From NCBI RefSeq assembly GCF_001618385.1, contig NZ_BDCR01000004.1, positions 1-64,000 of the forward strand: 64,000 bases of DNA, read 5' to 3'. The notes under the pieces are model-generated. The model was not told where the DNA came from. It saw nothing but the letters and a program-made list of their open reading frames with translations, and did not search any database. Origin of the DNA: Paludibacter jiangxiensis (lineage in GTDB: Bacteria; Bacteroidota; Bacteroidia; Bacteroidales; Paludibacteraceae). This document shows positions 51,880 through 59,708 of this stretch, piece after piece. A program made the translations under genes and the position numbers. Each line of letters opens with the position of its first letter. Position 1 is the first letter of the stretch.

Positions 51880-52195
51880 ATATGGAACGCAAATGACGCA
51901 AATCCACGCAAAAAATCTAAAAGACATGAACGATTCGCGTTATTTGCTTGCGATTGATAAATATGATTATCCGCAAGCGACCACTAAACACCGGAGGTGT
52001 TGTCCCAATAATAACGTCGGGATTTATCCCGGCGTGGAGGATCGTCGCATTTTTCACATAACGCTGTAAGCGTTTCCCTGCAAACGGGATACCGCTACGC
52101 GGTTCAGGGATGATCTTTGCGCCAGCACCCCGATGAATCGGGGCGTTACTCTTGGGTTACGCCTTTGGCGTAAGAAGACAGTTAGGCATGATGCC
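51880..52195. repeat. Cluster of seven short palindromes (REP-like block)
   Basis: It starts with the AACGCAAATGACGCAAATCC type sequence that recurs widely in Bacteroidota genomes (recalled, not searched). It then carries consecutive small hairpins: 51987-52001, 52018-52031, 52060-52074, 52091-52103, 52128-52143, 52157-52173 and 52185-52195. Stems are 5-7 bp. Four loops are three bases (GGA, GTA, TAC, TTT); the others are 1-2. A 67-codon open frame across it is not credible as a gene. The remaining part of 51821-52363 is the cyclophilin leader. Confidence 0.85.
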
Positions 52196-52301
52196 GATAA
52201 TCATTAATAGATTCGTGTCTTTGAGTCTTTGTGTTGGAATCGTCTCAGATTCGGAATCTTGCTATATGTTAGAGACTTTATATGGAAATCTTCTTCCGAA
52301 A

Positions 52302-52333
52302 TTTGGCAGTAAAGCAAAACATCACGACCTTTG
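52302..52333 (+). promoter_or_regulatory. Promoter-like site of the cyclophilin gene
   Basis: TTTG (52302-52305) and GACCTTTG (52326-52333) are separated by 20 bp, matching the Bacteroidota spacing with one mismatch in the -7 element. The leader to ATG 52364 would be ~25-30 bases. Confidence 0.55.
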
Positions 52334-52363
52334 CACACATAAAAGTAACACAATTATTTATCT

Positions 52364-52798
52364 ATGGCAACGGCTAAAATTATTACCGAAAAAGGGGAGA
52401 TGCAGGTTGAGTTTTTTGAACAAGACGCTCCCAAAACTGTAGCAAACTTTATTAAACTGGCTAAAAGCGGCTTTTACGACGGGTTGACTTTTCACCGCGT
52501 GATTCCTGATTTCGTGATTCAGGGCGGATGTCCCGACGGAACAGGTGCTGGTGGTCCCGGCTATACCATTCCCTGCGAATTAACAGGCAACAACCAGTAC
52601 CACGACAGAGGCGTGTTGTCTATGGCTCATGCCGGACGCGATACAGGAGGTTCACAGTTTTTTATCTGCCATTCGCGCAAAAATACTTCTCACCTCGACC
52701 GCCATCACACCTGTTTTGGTAAGGTAGTGGAAGGTTTGGACGTGATCGACCAGATTCGTCGTGGCGATAAGATCCTGAAAATTGAAGTGTCGGAATAA
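52364..52798 (+). CDS. Cyclophilin-type peptidyl-prolyl cis-trans isomerase
   Basis: This 144-residue protein has the cyclophilin core: [45 protein letters not shown], then [18 protein letters not shown] and [17 protein letters not shown]. The catalytic Arg in FHRVI and the Phe/Gln/His positions are present. No signal peptide, so it is cytoplasmic. It speeds proline isomerisation during folding. It is monocistronic with its own promoter and terminator. Confidence 0.95.
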   Translation: MATAKIITEKGEMQVEFFEQDAPKTVANFIKLAKSGFYDGLTFHRVIPDFVIQGGCPDGTGAGGPGYTIPCELTGNNQYHDRGVLSMAHAGRDTGGSQFFICHSRKNTSHLDRHHTCFGKVVEGLDVIDQIRRGDKILKIEVSE

Positions 52799-52823
52799 GA
52801 CTCTGATAACCCATTACAACAAC

Positions 52824-52860
52824 AAAGTCCGGAAAGAATTCCTTCTCTCCGGACTTTTTT
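52824..52860 (+). terminator. Terminator after the cyclophilin gene
   Basis: A 10-bp stem AAAGTCCGGA (52824-52833) with TCCGGACTTT (52848-52857), flanked by a T-run, lies 26 bases past the stop codon. Confidence 0.9.
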
Positions 52861-52995
52861 TATCCTTACTGCTTATCCGCCAAATAACTTGTTAATCTCT
52901 TACATCCGATTAGCATAACTCCGCCTTTAGGGCGAAGATTAAAGATCAATGACCAAGCGGGCTTTAGCCTTGAATATGCATTCACTGTTTTATTG

Positions 52996-53093
52996 TCACT
53001 TACGAATTGGTTTTTACCCCAAACCCCTGAAGGGGCTATAAATCTGCTATTTTTATTGGCGTAAAAGTCCCCTTTAGGGGATATAGGGGTAGG
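52996..53093. repeat. Interspersed element R2, copy 1
   Basis: About 98 bp containing CCCCTGAAGGGGCTATAAAT and GGCGTAAAAGTCCCC. It matches the reverse complement of 59511-59640. Mirrored CCCCTGAAGGGG and CCCCTTTAGGGG palindromes flank the AT-rich middle. The remainder of 52799-53173 contains no gene. Confidence 0.85.
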
Positions 53094-53173
53094 CAAATGA
53101 GATAGCTTTTCTGTTTATAAGTGGATCAATAATAGTATTCCTTTTTTAGACAGTCTCTTGTTTTCTCCTTCCC

Positions 53174-53614
53174 TCAAAACTCAAAAAGCAGCTTCGCCAG
53201 TTGCTGGCATTCTTTGAAATCTTCCAGCGCGAAATCAGGCCGTGGAAATAGAAAATAGTAAAAGCCGTTGCGCACGAAATCTTTCAGAAACGGTTTGCTG
53301 ATGTCTGTTTCCTTCAATTTTAACTGGCGGAGGGCATAGGCGTTCAGTTTCTTTACCAGCACAGAGTCTTTGGCCGGATATTCAAACACCAGGTATTTCA
53401 GGGTGTGCTTTGCCGAATCGGTGTCATATCTGAATTCGAGCGATCCGACCTTGTTTTTGCCGGCGAACGACATGAATTTGACGCTTTTCTCCGTTTTTAC
53501 TTTCCAGTTGTCGGGCAGCTTATAGTTGAGCCAGTCGCGCGTAAAATCACCGGCGTATAAACTGTAGCTCAATAGCACCAAACTCAATAGTAAGAGTGTT
53601 TTCTTGTTCTTCAT
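53174..53614 (-). CDS. Small exported hypothetical protein
   Basis: This 146-residue protein has a signal peptide (MKNKKTLLLLSLVLLSYSLYAGD) and a compact alpha/beta domain with DNWKVKTEKSVKFMSFAGKNKVGSLEFRYD. I recognise no family. The gene stands alone, 293 bp downstream of the DUF262 operon, with a terminator between them. A periplasmic location is the only supported property. Confidence 0.65.
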   Translation of the reverse strand: MKNKKTLLLLSLVLLSYSLYAGDFTRDWLNYKLPDNWKVKTEKSVKFMSFAGKNKVGSLEFRYDTDSAKHTLKYLVFEYPAKDSVLVKKLNAYALRQLKLKETDISKPFLKDFVRNGFYYFLFPRPDFALEDFKECQQLAKLLFEF

Positions 53615-53710
53615 AATCAGGATGCAAGATGAGTTTGTTCGGAACCCGTCTTGACTTTTATCTGCAATGTAATTTCGTTTCCAGCAAAAGTAGTAATATT
53701 TCTTCCAAAC

Positions 53711-53741
53711 AAAAAAGCGATAGAAATAAACTATCGCTTTT
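53711..53741 (-). terminator. Terminator between the DUF262 operon and the small exported protein gene
   Basis: A perfect 11-bp stem (53713-53723 with 53731-53741), loop AAATAAA, is followed on the minus strand by a T6 run. It lies ~170 bases past the DUF262 stop and fits as the end of that operon; it could also work on the plus strand. Confidence 0.75.
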
Positions 53742-53907
53742 CTGGTCTTTATTTATTAGAGAAGATTCTTGTTTTATGTCCGACGTAAGCGGAGCTGTAC
53801 GCCTAACAAACTAGGCTTAATTAGGGTCGAAAACCATGCTGATTAGCGAAAATTACAGTTGTCGCTTAAGCTGAGGTCAAATATAGATTGATACGTGGAT
53901 GTTTTCT

Positions 53908-55644
53908 TTATTGCAAAATTTCTTTGAATTTTTTTCTCATAAGGTTTTCTCTTTCTTGAAAAAAAACAATAAAATTATTAAAACTAAAGTCTATATTTGG
54001 TATTAAATGTTTTTCCATATAGTCCTTCTTTTGACCTTCAGTCCTAAATGTATCATTGAACCATACGTCGAAATCTTTATCGAGTTTTTCTATATTTGGG
54101 GTAGCTTCCAATAATTGTAAATTTCCAATATAATTATACCAATCCTGATAAATTGTAATGTCTTCTTCTTCTATTTTTCGTTTTCTAAGTTTGGATACAG
54201 AGAAGTGACTCTTTGGAAAAATATGGTCAATGTGAAATAAGTTGCGATAGTCTAAACTTGGATATAATAATGAAAGTACAGAGAAAGTAAAACCTTGTCC
54301 ATATTTATAGTACAATAAATTTTCAATATCTTCGTCTGAAAATATCAAAGACTTATTAGTCCCTTTGAAGTTGTTAATTATTTCATCTAAAGGAAACCCA
54401 TCATTAGTTTCTTGTAAGATTTTTCTAATTGGGCGAAGTACATTGTCTGGTTGTCCACTGAAAGCTCGTTTTATTAATGACAAAACAAGCCACTTCTTAA
54501 TATTTGATTTTTCTTTTATATTCTTATTGGAAGAAATGAAATTATCCTGTGCATTTATTTTGTTCAGATAATAAGCAATAGGTATTATTGCATTATTCGA
54601 AGTTAGTGTTTCTCTATTAAAACCAAAACTTGCTACTAATCCAACAGCTATACGAATTGAGTTAGTGATTTGTTCCCAATTATTCTCAATTTTAAGCATA
54701 TTTGCCTTGTTAAAATTGTCTACTTTGAAGGCAAAATCTTTAAAATCATTCAATACTAAACAGGCTTTCAATACAAAATCTTTATTAAAATTAAAGCCAT
54801 CTCCGATATTATTTATCTGATCTACAAATGAAATAATTTCTTCTCGTGCATCTCGAGTATCCCATTGTGCAGTTGCGATTGATAAAAGTAAATCAGAGTA
54901 ACTCAGTATAGTTCCTCCACTGTTAATTCTAATGAAAATATTTAATACTTTGTCTAAAATCTGACTTTTCTCTAAGTAATAACTTATAGAGCCTTGCTCG
55001 TGAATTATATTGTATAATTTAAATAAGGTTTTATTTGCTAATTTCCTGGCTTCTTTTGTGTACTCGTCAAACACAAATTCACTTAAATAATCGCTGACAT
55101 CACCAGGCTCTTTTAAGTCTAAAATTTTTCCGACTGGAAACCAAAAATTATTAGCATCATTTACAATATCGTCTCTAGTTAAGAAGCTAAAATCATATTC
55201 TAATTCATTGTCATTGGATCCTCTAACTAAATTCAAATATAATTTACGTTTAGGATATGCTTGATCGTTATCCCATCGTTTGCGTGGTAATTTATAAGAG
55301 TAGGTTCCTTTTAAAGCAATATAAATTGAAGTTAATCTTTGCTGTCCATCCAGAACAGCAGTAATTTCTTCTTCACCTGTTATATTTGCTTTGGGATTGT
55401 GTGTATTGTCTCTTTCATGATAATTTCTGAGGAATTCGTAAAATTCATAGTCATGTACTTTATCTTTTTCAACTTTCCAAAATAAGAATGAACTAATCGG
55501 ATAGTCACGCATAAGACTATCAAATAATCGTTCAATCTGATATGTGTCCCAAACAAATTCTCTTTGAATTGCAGGTAAGAGATATTTTCCTTTTTGAATG
55601 TCTTTCACGACATCCACGATTTTTAAAGCTGTTTCGTATGACAT
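53908..55644 (-). CDS. DUF262 + HNH (DUF1524) protein, GmrSD-like restriction protein
   Basis: This 578-residue protein has an N-terminal DUF262 domain (PAIQREFVWDTYQIERLFDSLMRDYPISSFLFWKV near 25-60; DGQQRLTSIYIAL near 98-110), the ParB/Srx-like nucleotidase fold of GmrS. The C-terminal DUF1524 HNH nuclease has HIDHIFPKSHFS near 467 and YIGNLQLLE near 500, as in GmrD. GmrSD and its relatives (type IV restriction, BrxU) cut modified phage DNA; the fused single-chain form is widespread in defence islands. It is the last gene of a tight three-gene AT-rich operon on the minus strand. The nuclease-type call is firm; phage defence and modified-DNA targeting are inferred. Confidence 0.92.
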   Translation of the reverse strand: MSYETALKIVDVVKDIQKGKYLLPAIQREFVWDTYQIERLFDSLMRDYPISSFLFWKVEKDKVHDYEFYEFLRNYHERDNTHNPKANITGEEEITAVLDGQQRLTSIYIALKGTYSYKLPRKRWDNDQAYPKRKLYLNLVRGSNDNELEYDFSFLTRDDIVNDANNFWFPVGKILDLKEPGDVSDYLSEFVFDEYTKEARKLANKTLFKLYNIIHEQGSISYYLEKSQILDKVLNIFIRINSGGTILSYSDLLLSIATAQWDTRDAREEIISFVDQINNIGDGFNFNKDFVLKACLVLNDFKDFAFKVDNFNKANMLKIENNWEQITNSIRIAVGLVASFGFNRETLTSNNAIIPIAYYLNKINAQDNFISSNKNIKEKSNIKKWLVLSLIKRAFSGQPDNVLRPIRKILQETNDGFPLDEIINNFKGTNKSLIFSDEDIENLLYYKYGQGFTFSVLSLLYPSLDYRNLFHIDHIFPKSHFSVSKLRKRKIEEEDITIYQDWYNYIGNLQLLEATPNIEKLDKDFDVWFNDTFRTEGQKKDYMEKHLIPNIDFSFNNFIVFFQERENLMRKKFKEILQ

Positions 55645-55672
55645 ATTTTCTCGTTTTTCTATGAGTCGTATT

Positions 55673-56194
55673 TTATTTTACACGAAATGTGTCTACTGTA
55701 GAATCTGGTTTTATTGTAAATGTGGTTTGTTTAATAATTTGTAATTCTGTATTGCTCATCGACTTTGTATTGTGTTTTTGTTGAGAGTTTTGTAAAGAAC
55801 TAAATCCAAATACTATTGTAAAACTTAAAGCTACCATAAAACATATAATTTGCATTATTGAGGGAATTCTAACATTCCCAGCATTAATTGAACAATCAAT
55901 TTCACGGCTCTTTTCTGTGTTGGAAACAGTTTCATTTTGTGTATTCTTAGCAACCTTTTTCAGCGGTTGTAAAGAACCGGTCAAAGCCAATAATGTCCAT
56001 ATTCCAAAAAATACAGTTGCAATAAACAGTATCCATGCCCATAGCAAATAATCCTTAGCTGGATTATTTTCAAAATTGCTTATGATATCTTTTGAAAATG
56101 TAATTGTGATTGTTATAATAGCAGTAGATAAGGTGATTAGCTGTTTTGTGACATCAGCGGCAAAATCAAACGCTTTTTTTTCATTTTCTTTCAT
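55673..56194 (-). CDS. Small membrane protein of the DUF262 operon
   Basis: This 173-residue protein has three hydrophobic segments: ~15-33 (VTKQLITLSTAIITITITF), ~48-68 (LLWAWILFIATVFFGIWTLLAL) and ~108-128 (IMQIICFMVALSFTIVFGF). The C-terminal domain is polar. I recognise no family. It starts 3 bases after the stop of the upstream small gene and ends 28 bp before the DUF262 gene, so all three are one operon. Small membrane proteins linked to defence nucleases often act as effectors or anchors, but that is only a hypothesis here. Confidence 0.75.
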   Translation of the reverse strand: MKENEKKAFDFAADVTKQLITLSTAIITITITFSKDIISNFENNPAKDYLLWAWILFIATVFFGIWTLLALTGSLQPLKKVAKNTQNETVSNTEKSREIDCSINAGNVRIPSIMQIICFMVALSFTIVFGFSSLQNSQQKHNTKSMSNTELQIIKQTTFTIKPDSTVDTFRVK

Positions 56195-56197
56195 GGT

Positions 56198-56503
56198 CTA
56201 ACAAAATGGCCATAGAGGGCAGATACTCATTCTGACAACACTAAATGCTATAATATCAATATTTTGAGTGATATTTCTTGATTTCGCATTGGTGATCATG
56301 TGGTTGACCAAAATGTTTAGATTTCTTTCTGCTTCTTGTCTGCGTGATTCTGAAAGAAGATCAGAAAATGTCATTCTGTCAACACCTGTGTCAATTAATT
56401 CTTTCAGACTATTCTCAACTGACACAGAAAAATCATAATTGAGGTGTCTTGATTCGCTTCTGGCAGACTCTAAAAGTCTTTGTTTAAGTTCTTGTTTTGT
56501 CAT
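56198..56503 (-). CDS. Small hypothetical protein ending in CPLWPFC, first gene of DUF262 operon
   Basis: This 101-residue protein is mostly helical and charged (MTKQELKQRLLESARSESRH..., SESRRQEAERNLNILVNHMI). It ends in a short hydrophobic motif I-C-P-L-W-P-F-C directly at the C-terminus, with the two cysteines five residues apart. I recognise no family. It starts the operon, downstream of a 17-bp perfect inverted repeat. It could be a regulator, a processed peptide precursor or a partner of the membrane protein. None of these is established. Confidence 0.65.
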   Translation of the reverse strand: MTKQELKQRLLESARSESRHLNYDFSVSVENSLKELIDTGVDRMTFSDLLSESRRQEAERNLNILVNHMITNAKSRNITQNIDIIAFSVVRMSICPLWPFC

Positions 56504-56538
56504 TGTGATTTGATTTATGTTATATTTTATTTGTTTCT

Positions 56539-56546
56539 CAAAAGTA
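56539..56546 (-). promoter_or_regulatory. -7-like element of the DUF262 operon
   Basis: On the minus strand TACTTTTG (56546-56539) fits TAnnTTTG and lies ~35 bases upstream of the first start codon. A clear -33 TTTG at 19-21 bp spacing is missing; TTTTTTG occurs at 16 bp. The 17-bp inverted repeat is ~26 bp further upstream. Confidence 0.45.
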
Positions 56547-56572
56547 AAGATTTTATTTTTATCAAAAAAGAA

Positions 56573-56611
56573 ATGACAAAATATATTTTACACAAAAATA
56601 TATTTTGTCAT
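56573..56611. promoter_or_regulatory. Perfect 17-bp inverted repeat upstream of DUF262 operon
   Basis: ATGACAAAATATATTTT (56573-56589) and its exact reverse complement (56595-56611) are separated by ACACA. It lies 70 bp before the first start codon of the DUF262 operon and 85 bp after the MarC stop. The all-AT core is more operator-like than terminator-like, though the minus strand continues with TTTCTTTTTT, so a terminator for marC is also possible. Confidence 0.7.
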
Positions 56612-56695
56612 TGAGATTATATGAATAGAGAGCTATTCAGTAAAAGACGGAGGTAAGGTTGACTGATTTAAGCAAAAAATCAGAGCTTTAAAGTT

Positions 56696-57328
56696 TTAAT
56701 GCAGAATGTCGTGGAGTATGGGTTTCAGGCCGCTGAAGAAGAACTCAACGGCAATCACCATCACAATAAGCCCCATCAGCCGCATCAATACGTTGTTGCC
56801 TGTTTCGCCAAGTAGTTTGATGATACGGGAAGAACTCAGCAGGATGAGGTACGACAGGATCATGACCAGCACAATGGCGGCGATAAGAATCAGCTTTTTC
56901 TCCAGTGTAACGGCCTGCTCCATCAGCACGATAGCATTGGTGATAGCGCCCGGTCCGCAAATAATGGGGATGGCCAAAGGCGTGATGGAAATGTCGTTGA
57001 TGTAACTCTTTATTTCAGAGTCTTTTACTTTTACCTGTCCGAGCCGTGCCTGCAACAGGTCCATTCCCATAATGAAAAAGATAACGCCGCCCACAATTTT
57101 GAAGCTGTTGACCGAGATGCCGAAAAACTTAAAAAGCAGCTGTCCCGAAAAGGCGAAAAAGAGAATGCTGAGCAAGCCGACAAGCGATGCTTTTTGCGCA
57201 ATTTTACCACGGCTGTGGGAGTCAAGCTCCGATGTCATGGTCATGAAAATAGGCATCGTCCCGATAGGATTTATCAGGGTAAAAAAGGAAGTCAGGCACA
57301 AAAGGCCAAATGTCATCTCGTCGTTCAC
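56696..57328 (-). CDS. MarC family integral membrane protein
   Basis: This 210-residue protein has six hydrophobic helices and the family landmarks TFFTLINPIGTMPIFMTMT at the N-terminus and PLAIPIICGPGAITNAIVLM near the middle. The frame starts with GTG 57328; ATG 57316 (four codons on) is an equally good start. MarC proteins were once linked to antibiotic resistance, but no transport function is proven. It is a single gene between the DUF262 operon and a palindromic element. Confidence 0.93.
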   Translation of the reverse strand: MNDEMTFGLLCLTSFFTLINPIGTMPIFMTMTSELDSHSRGKIAQKASLVGLLSILFFAFSGQLLFKFFGISVNSFKIVGGVIFFIMGMDLLQARLGQVKVKDSEIKSYINDISITPLAIPIICGPGAITNAIVLMEQAVTLEKKLILIAAIVLVMILSYLILLSSSRIIKLLGETGNNVLMRLMGLIVMVIAVEFFFSGLKPILHDILH

Positions 57329-57401
57329 GTTAATCTGGTTTTATGATGTTGTGTTAGTGGGTAAACATCTAATAATAAAATTGATATGGCTTTTTGGCCA
57401 A

Positions 57402-57559
57402 TATAATATCACTCCTACGGAGCTCCAATGATTACGTCTCAATTATTTTCTACCATAATTTAGCTTCTCTGAAGCTAAAACAATGCTCCGATAGGAGTAT
57501 TATTATGGTAAACATTGTCATTCGTTATGAATAAAGAGCTCCGTAGGAGTGATATTATA
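57402..57559. repeat. 158-bp nested palindromic element
   Basis: Outer arms of 23 bp match perfectly in inverted orientation (57402-57424 with 57537-57559; core ACTCCTACGGAGCT). Inside are a 9-bp inverted pair (TACCATAAT 57451-57459 with ATTATGGTA 57502-57510), a 9-bp hairpin with a 3-base loop (57459-57479) and a small CTCC-GATA-GGAG hairpin (57486-57497). It has no coding capacity and could fold into a cruciform or act as a terminator for the Gfo/Idh gene that ends at 57586. Confidence 0.9.
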
Positions 57560-57585
57560 GAAGCCAATTATGCTATTTCTCAATG

Positions 57586-58629
57586 TCAAAGTTCAATCAC
57601 CCGTTTTTCTGCCTGACTTTTGAAGGCGGCTTCGATAATCTGCATTACGCGGATGCCATCATCGGCAGTAACCGGCATCGGTTTGTCTTCTGCCAGTGCG
57701 GTATAAACGCCTTTGTAGAATTCGAAGTAGTTGCCCTGTTCGCTCTGTACCTTCTCACGGATCGTTTCCCCGTTTGCCAGGTAGTTGAGGGTGCCCTGTT
57801 CTGATTCGGGTTCGGTACCCCAATCGGCGCTACCCGGTTTGGCTCCTTGCAGCAAAATGCCTTCCTGAATGTCGGCGCGCGACTTGAGAAAAGAGCCGTT
57901 GGTGCCATGGATAATATAGGCCGGAACCGGTTCTTTGGCGATCAATGTGGCTTTAATTCGGACATGCAGAGTGGGGTAGTAAAGCAAAATATCGAAGCAG
58001 TCGTCCACGACAGAAACCGGCCGGATGGTACGGATGTCTGCAAACACTGCCTGCGGCATACCAAACAGGTGCAAAGCCTGATCGATGGCGTGTGGCCCCA
58101 GATCTTTGACGATACCCGAACCTGAATTCGGTTCTTCCTTGTGCGTCTTGTAACTCAGGTCGAGGTTGTAACGATCGAAGTGTATTTCCATTTCTTTGAT
58201 ATCGCCGAGCTTACCGCTTTCGATCACCTTTTTTACGGTCAGGAAATCGCTGTCCCAGCGGCGATTCTGGTACACGGCCAGCTTTTTACCTTGTTTTTCG
58301 GCCAGCATTTTCAGCTCTTCCGCCTCGGCCACCGTGGAGGTAAAAGCCTTTTCAACAACTACATGTTTTCCGGCTTCAAGCGCCCGTTTGGTGTATTCGT
58401 AGTGCGTGTAAGTAGGCGTGTTGACCACCACCAGCTCCACAGCATCGTAGGCCAGCAATTCGTCCAGCGAAGCATAAGATCGTGTTCCCGGATACGCATC
58501 CTGAATCAGTTTCTTGCTGCGCTCCCACGCTCCCAAGAGGTGAAATCCTTCGTGGAGGTTGATAAAAGGGGCATGAAATACCTTTCCGCTCATGCCATAG
58601 GATAATAGTGCCGTATTAATAATTTTCAT
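57586..58629 (-). CDS. Gfo/Idh/MocA family oxidoreductase
   Basis: This 347-residue protein has the N-terminal Rossmann fold. The dinucleotide region is LLSYGMSGKVFHAPFINLHEGFHL (residues ~8-32), followed by VNTPTYTHYEYTKRALEAGKHVVVEKAFTSTVAEAEEL, the EKP-like motif with EKAF. The sugar-binding C-terminal domain contains GSGIVKDLGPHAIDQALHLFGMPQAVF, typical of the YvaA-like/scyllo-inositol group. It oxidises or reduces a sugar or cyclitol with NAD(P)H in the cytoplasm; substrate unknown. It lies 52 bp downstream of the small membrane gene on the same strand. Confidence 0.93.
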   Translation of the reverse strand: MKIINTALLSYGMSGKVFHAPFINLHEGFHLLGAWERSKKLIQDAYPGTRSYASLDELLAYDAVELVVVNTPTYTHYEYTKRALEAGKHVVVEKAFTSTVAEAEELKMLAEKQGKKLAVYQNRRWDSDFLTVKKVIESGKLGDIKEMEIHFDRYNLDLSYKTHKEEPNSGSGIVKDLGPHAIDQALHLFGMPQAVFADIRTIRPVSVVDDCFDILLYYPTLHVRIKATLIAKEPVPAYIIHGTNGSFLKSRADIQEGILLQGAKPGSADWGTEPESEQGTLNYLANGETIREKVQSEQGNYFEFYKGVYTALAEDKPMPVTADDGIRVMQIIEAAFKSQAEKRVIEL

Positions 58630-58681
58630 TGTGTGTTGAAATAAGCGTGCGATGTCAGTTTGTTTATATGAAAATTCAGCA

Positions 58682-59347
58682 TCATTGTTGCGTAGTGTCC
58701 TTTTTTGTCACCACTTCGTTGTAAAGTTCGAAGAACAACAAGATGAGTAAAAGCCAGAAGCCCCAAAGCAAAGAAACGGATGACAACAGACTGACAACCA
58801 GAAATAGAATTAATGATAAGATGTTTGTGGCAAGAAGAAGAGTCTTTCTCCTGCCGGTTCTAAAGTATTTGGTGTTGAATAACAACAGCAGCGAAAGGAT
58901 AAAGCTGAGGCCAACCAGTATTTTCCCGAATATGTTTTTGTAGCTAAAAATGGTTCCTATGCCTGATAAAGAGGCGTCTGTAGGCATTTTTACGCGTTCC
59001 CATACGCTATAGAGTGACCATGCGAAATTATTGAGCTTCGATTTGAACTTGCTTTGGTGGTCGGAGGGTACGTTGGATGACACGCTTTTCTGAGCCGTAT
59101 CAGTTTTCAGGGTGTCTTTTGCCGGCGCCTGACTCAGGTGATCTTGCGCAGTGTCCGACATATGCTGAGCCACAATGCTATCCTGAATGTGTTTCTGCTT
59201 TTCGTACGTAAGTGCGGCTTCTTTGTTGATCACAACTTCATTCTTGTTATAAGCCAGTTTCATTTCCGGGCCAACACACGTCTTTACAAAGAACGTGAAG
59301 GGAAGGAAATAACACACCAGTGTCAGGATTCGGAGAATAGTTTTCAT
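58682..59347 (-). CDS. Hypothetical membrane protein
   Basis: This 221-residue protein has an N-terminal hydrophobic segment (ILRILTLVCYFLPFTFFVKTCVG), a long charged extracytoplasmic stretch (~35-125) and two or three C-terminal helices (ILVGLSFILSLLLLFN, TLLLATNILSLILFLVVSLLSSVSLLWGFWLLLILLFF). I recognise no family. It is placed directly upstream of the Gfo/Idh gene (52 bp) on the same strand, so co-transcription is likely; the functional link is unknown. Confidence 0.7.
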   Translation of the reverse strand: MKTILRILTLVCYFLPFTFFVKTCVGPEMKLAYNKNEVVINKEAALTYEKQKHIQDSIVAQHMSDTAQDHLSQAPAKDTLKTDTAQKSVSSNVPSDHQSKFKSKLNNFAWSLYSVWERVKMPTDASLSGIGTIFSYKNIFGKILVGLSFILSLLLLFNTKYFRTGRRKTLLLATNILSLILFLVVSLLSSVSLLWGFWLLLILLFFELYNEVVTKKDTTQQ

Positions 59348-59510
59348 ATCAAGTGAATTTTTACTGTTGCAAGTATTGTTTGCTTGTCAATGGATAACAC
59401 CGATTTGATGGGTGATGCGATTTTTAATCGCATTTTTAAGTATATGATGATGTTTCAAAAGTCAATGTTGTTATTGATAAACTTATAAGCTGCAATGTTG
59501 TCCTATTTTT

Positions 59511-59640
59511 CTACCCCTATTTAGCTTCGCTGATCTTCGATCCCCCAAAAGGGGACTTTTACGCCAATGGAAATAGCAGATTTATAGCCCCTTCAGGGGT
59601 TTGGGGTGAAAAACAAAGATCAATTTTCTATTCGTAAGTC
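59511..59640. repeat. Interspersed element R2, copy 2 (inverted)
   Basis: It is the reverse complement of 52996-53093 over most of its length, including the AGCCCCTTCAGGGG and GGGGACTTTTACGCC stretches. The outer arms diverge. It sits next to copy D of the other element. Confidence 0.85.
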
Positions 59641-59708
59641 ATATAATATCAATATTCCTTATGAGGCAGCACTCATCCAATTAATGTGAACCATTATTTA
59701 ATCTGTTT

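Noticed and set aside
51866-52069. A 67-codon open frame near the mini-hairpin cluster
   Set aside because: It covers repeat DNA of a kind common in intergenic Bacteroidota sequence; no start context or domain.
51987-52195. Possible CRISPR array or tRNA cluster
   Set aside because: The hairpins have different arms and no constant repeat; no cloverleaf or CCA pattern.
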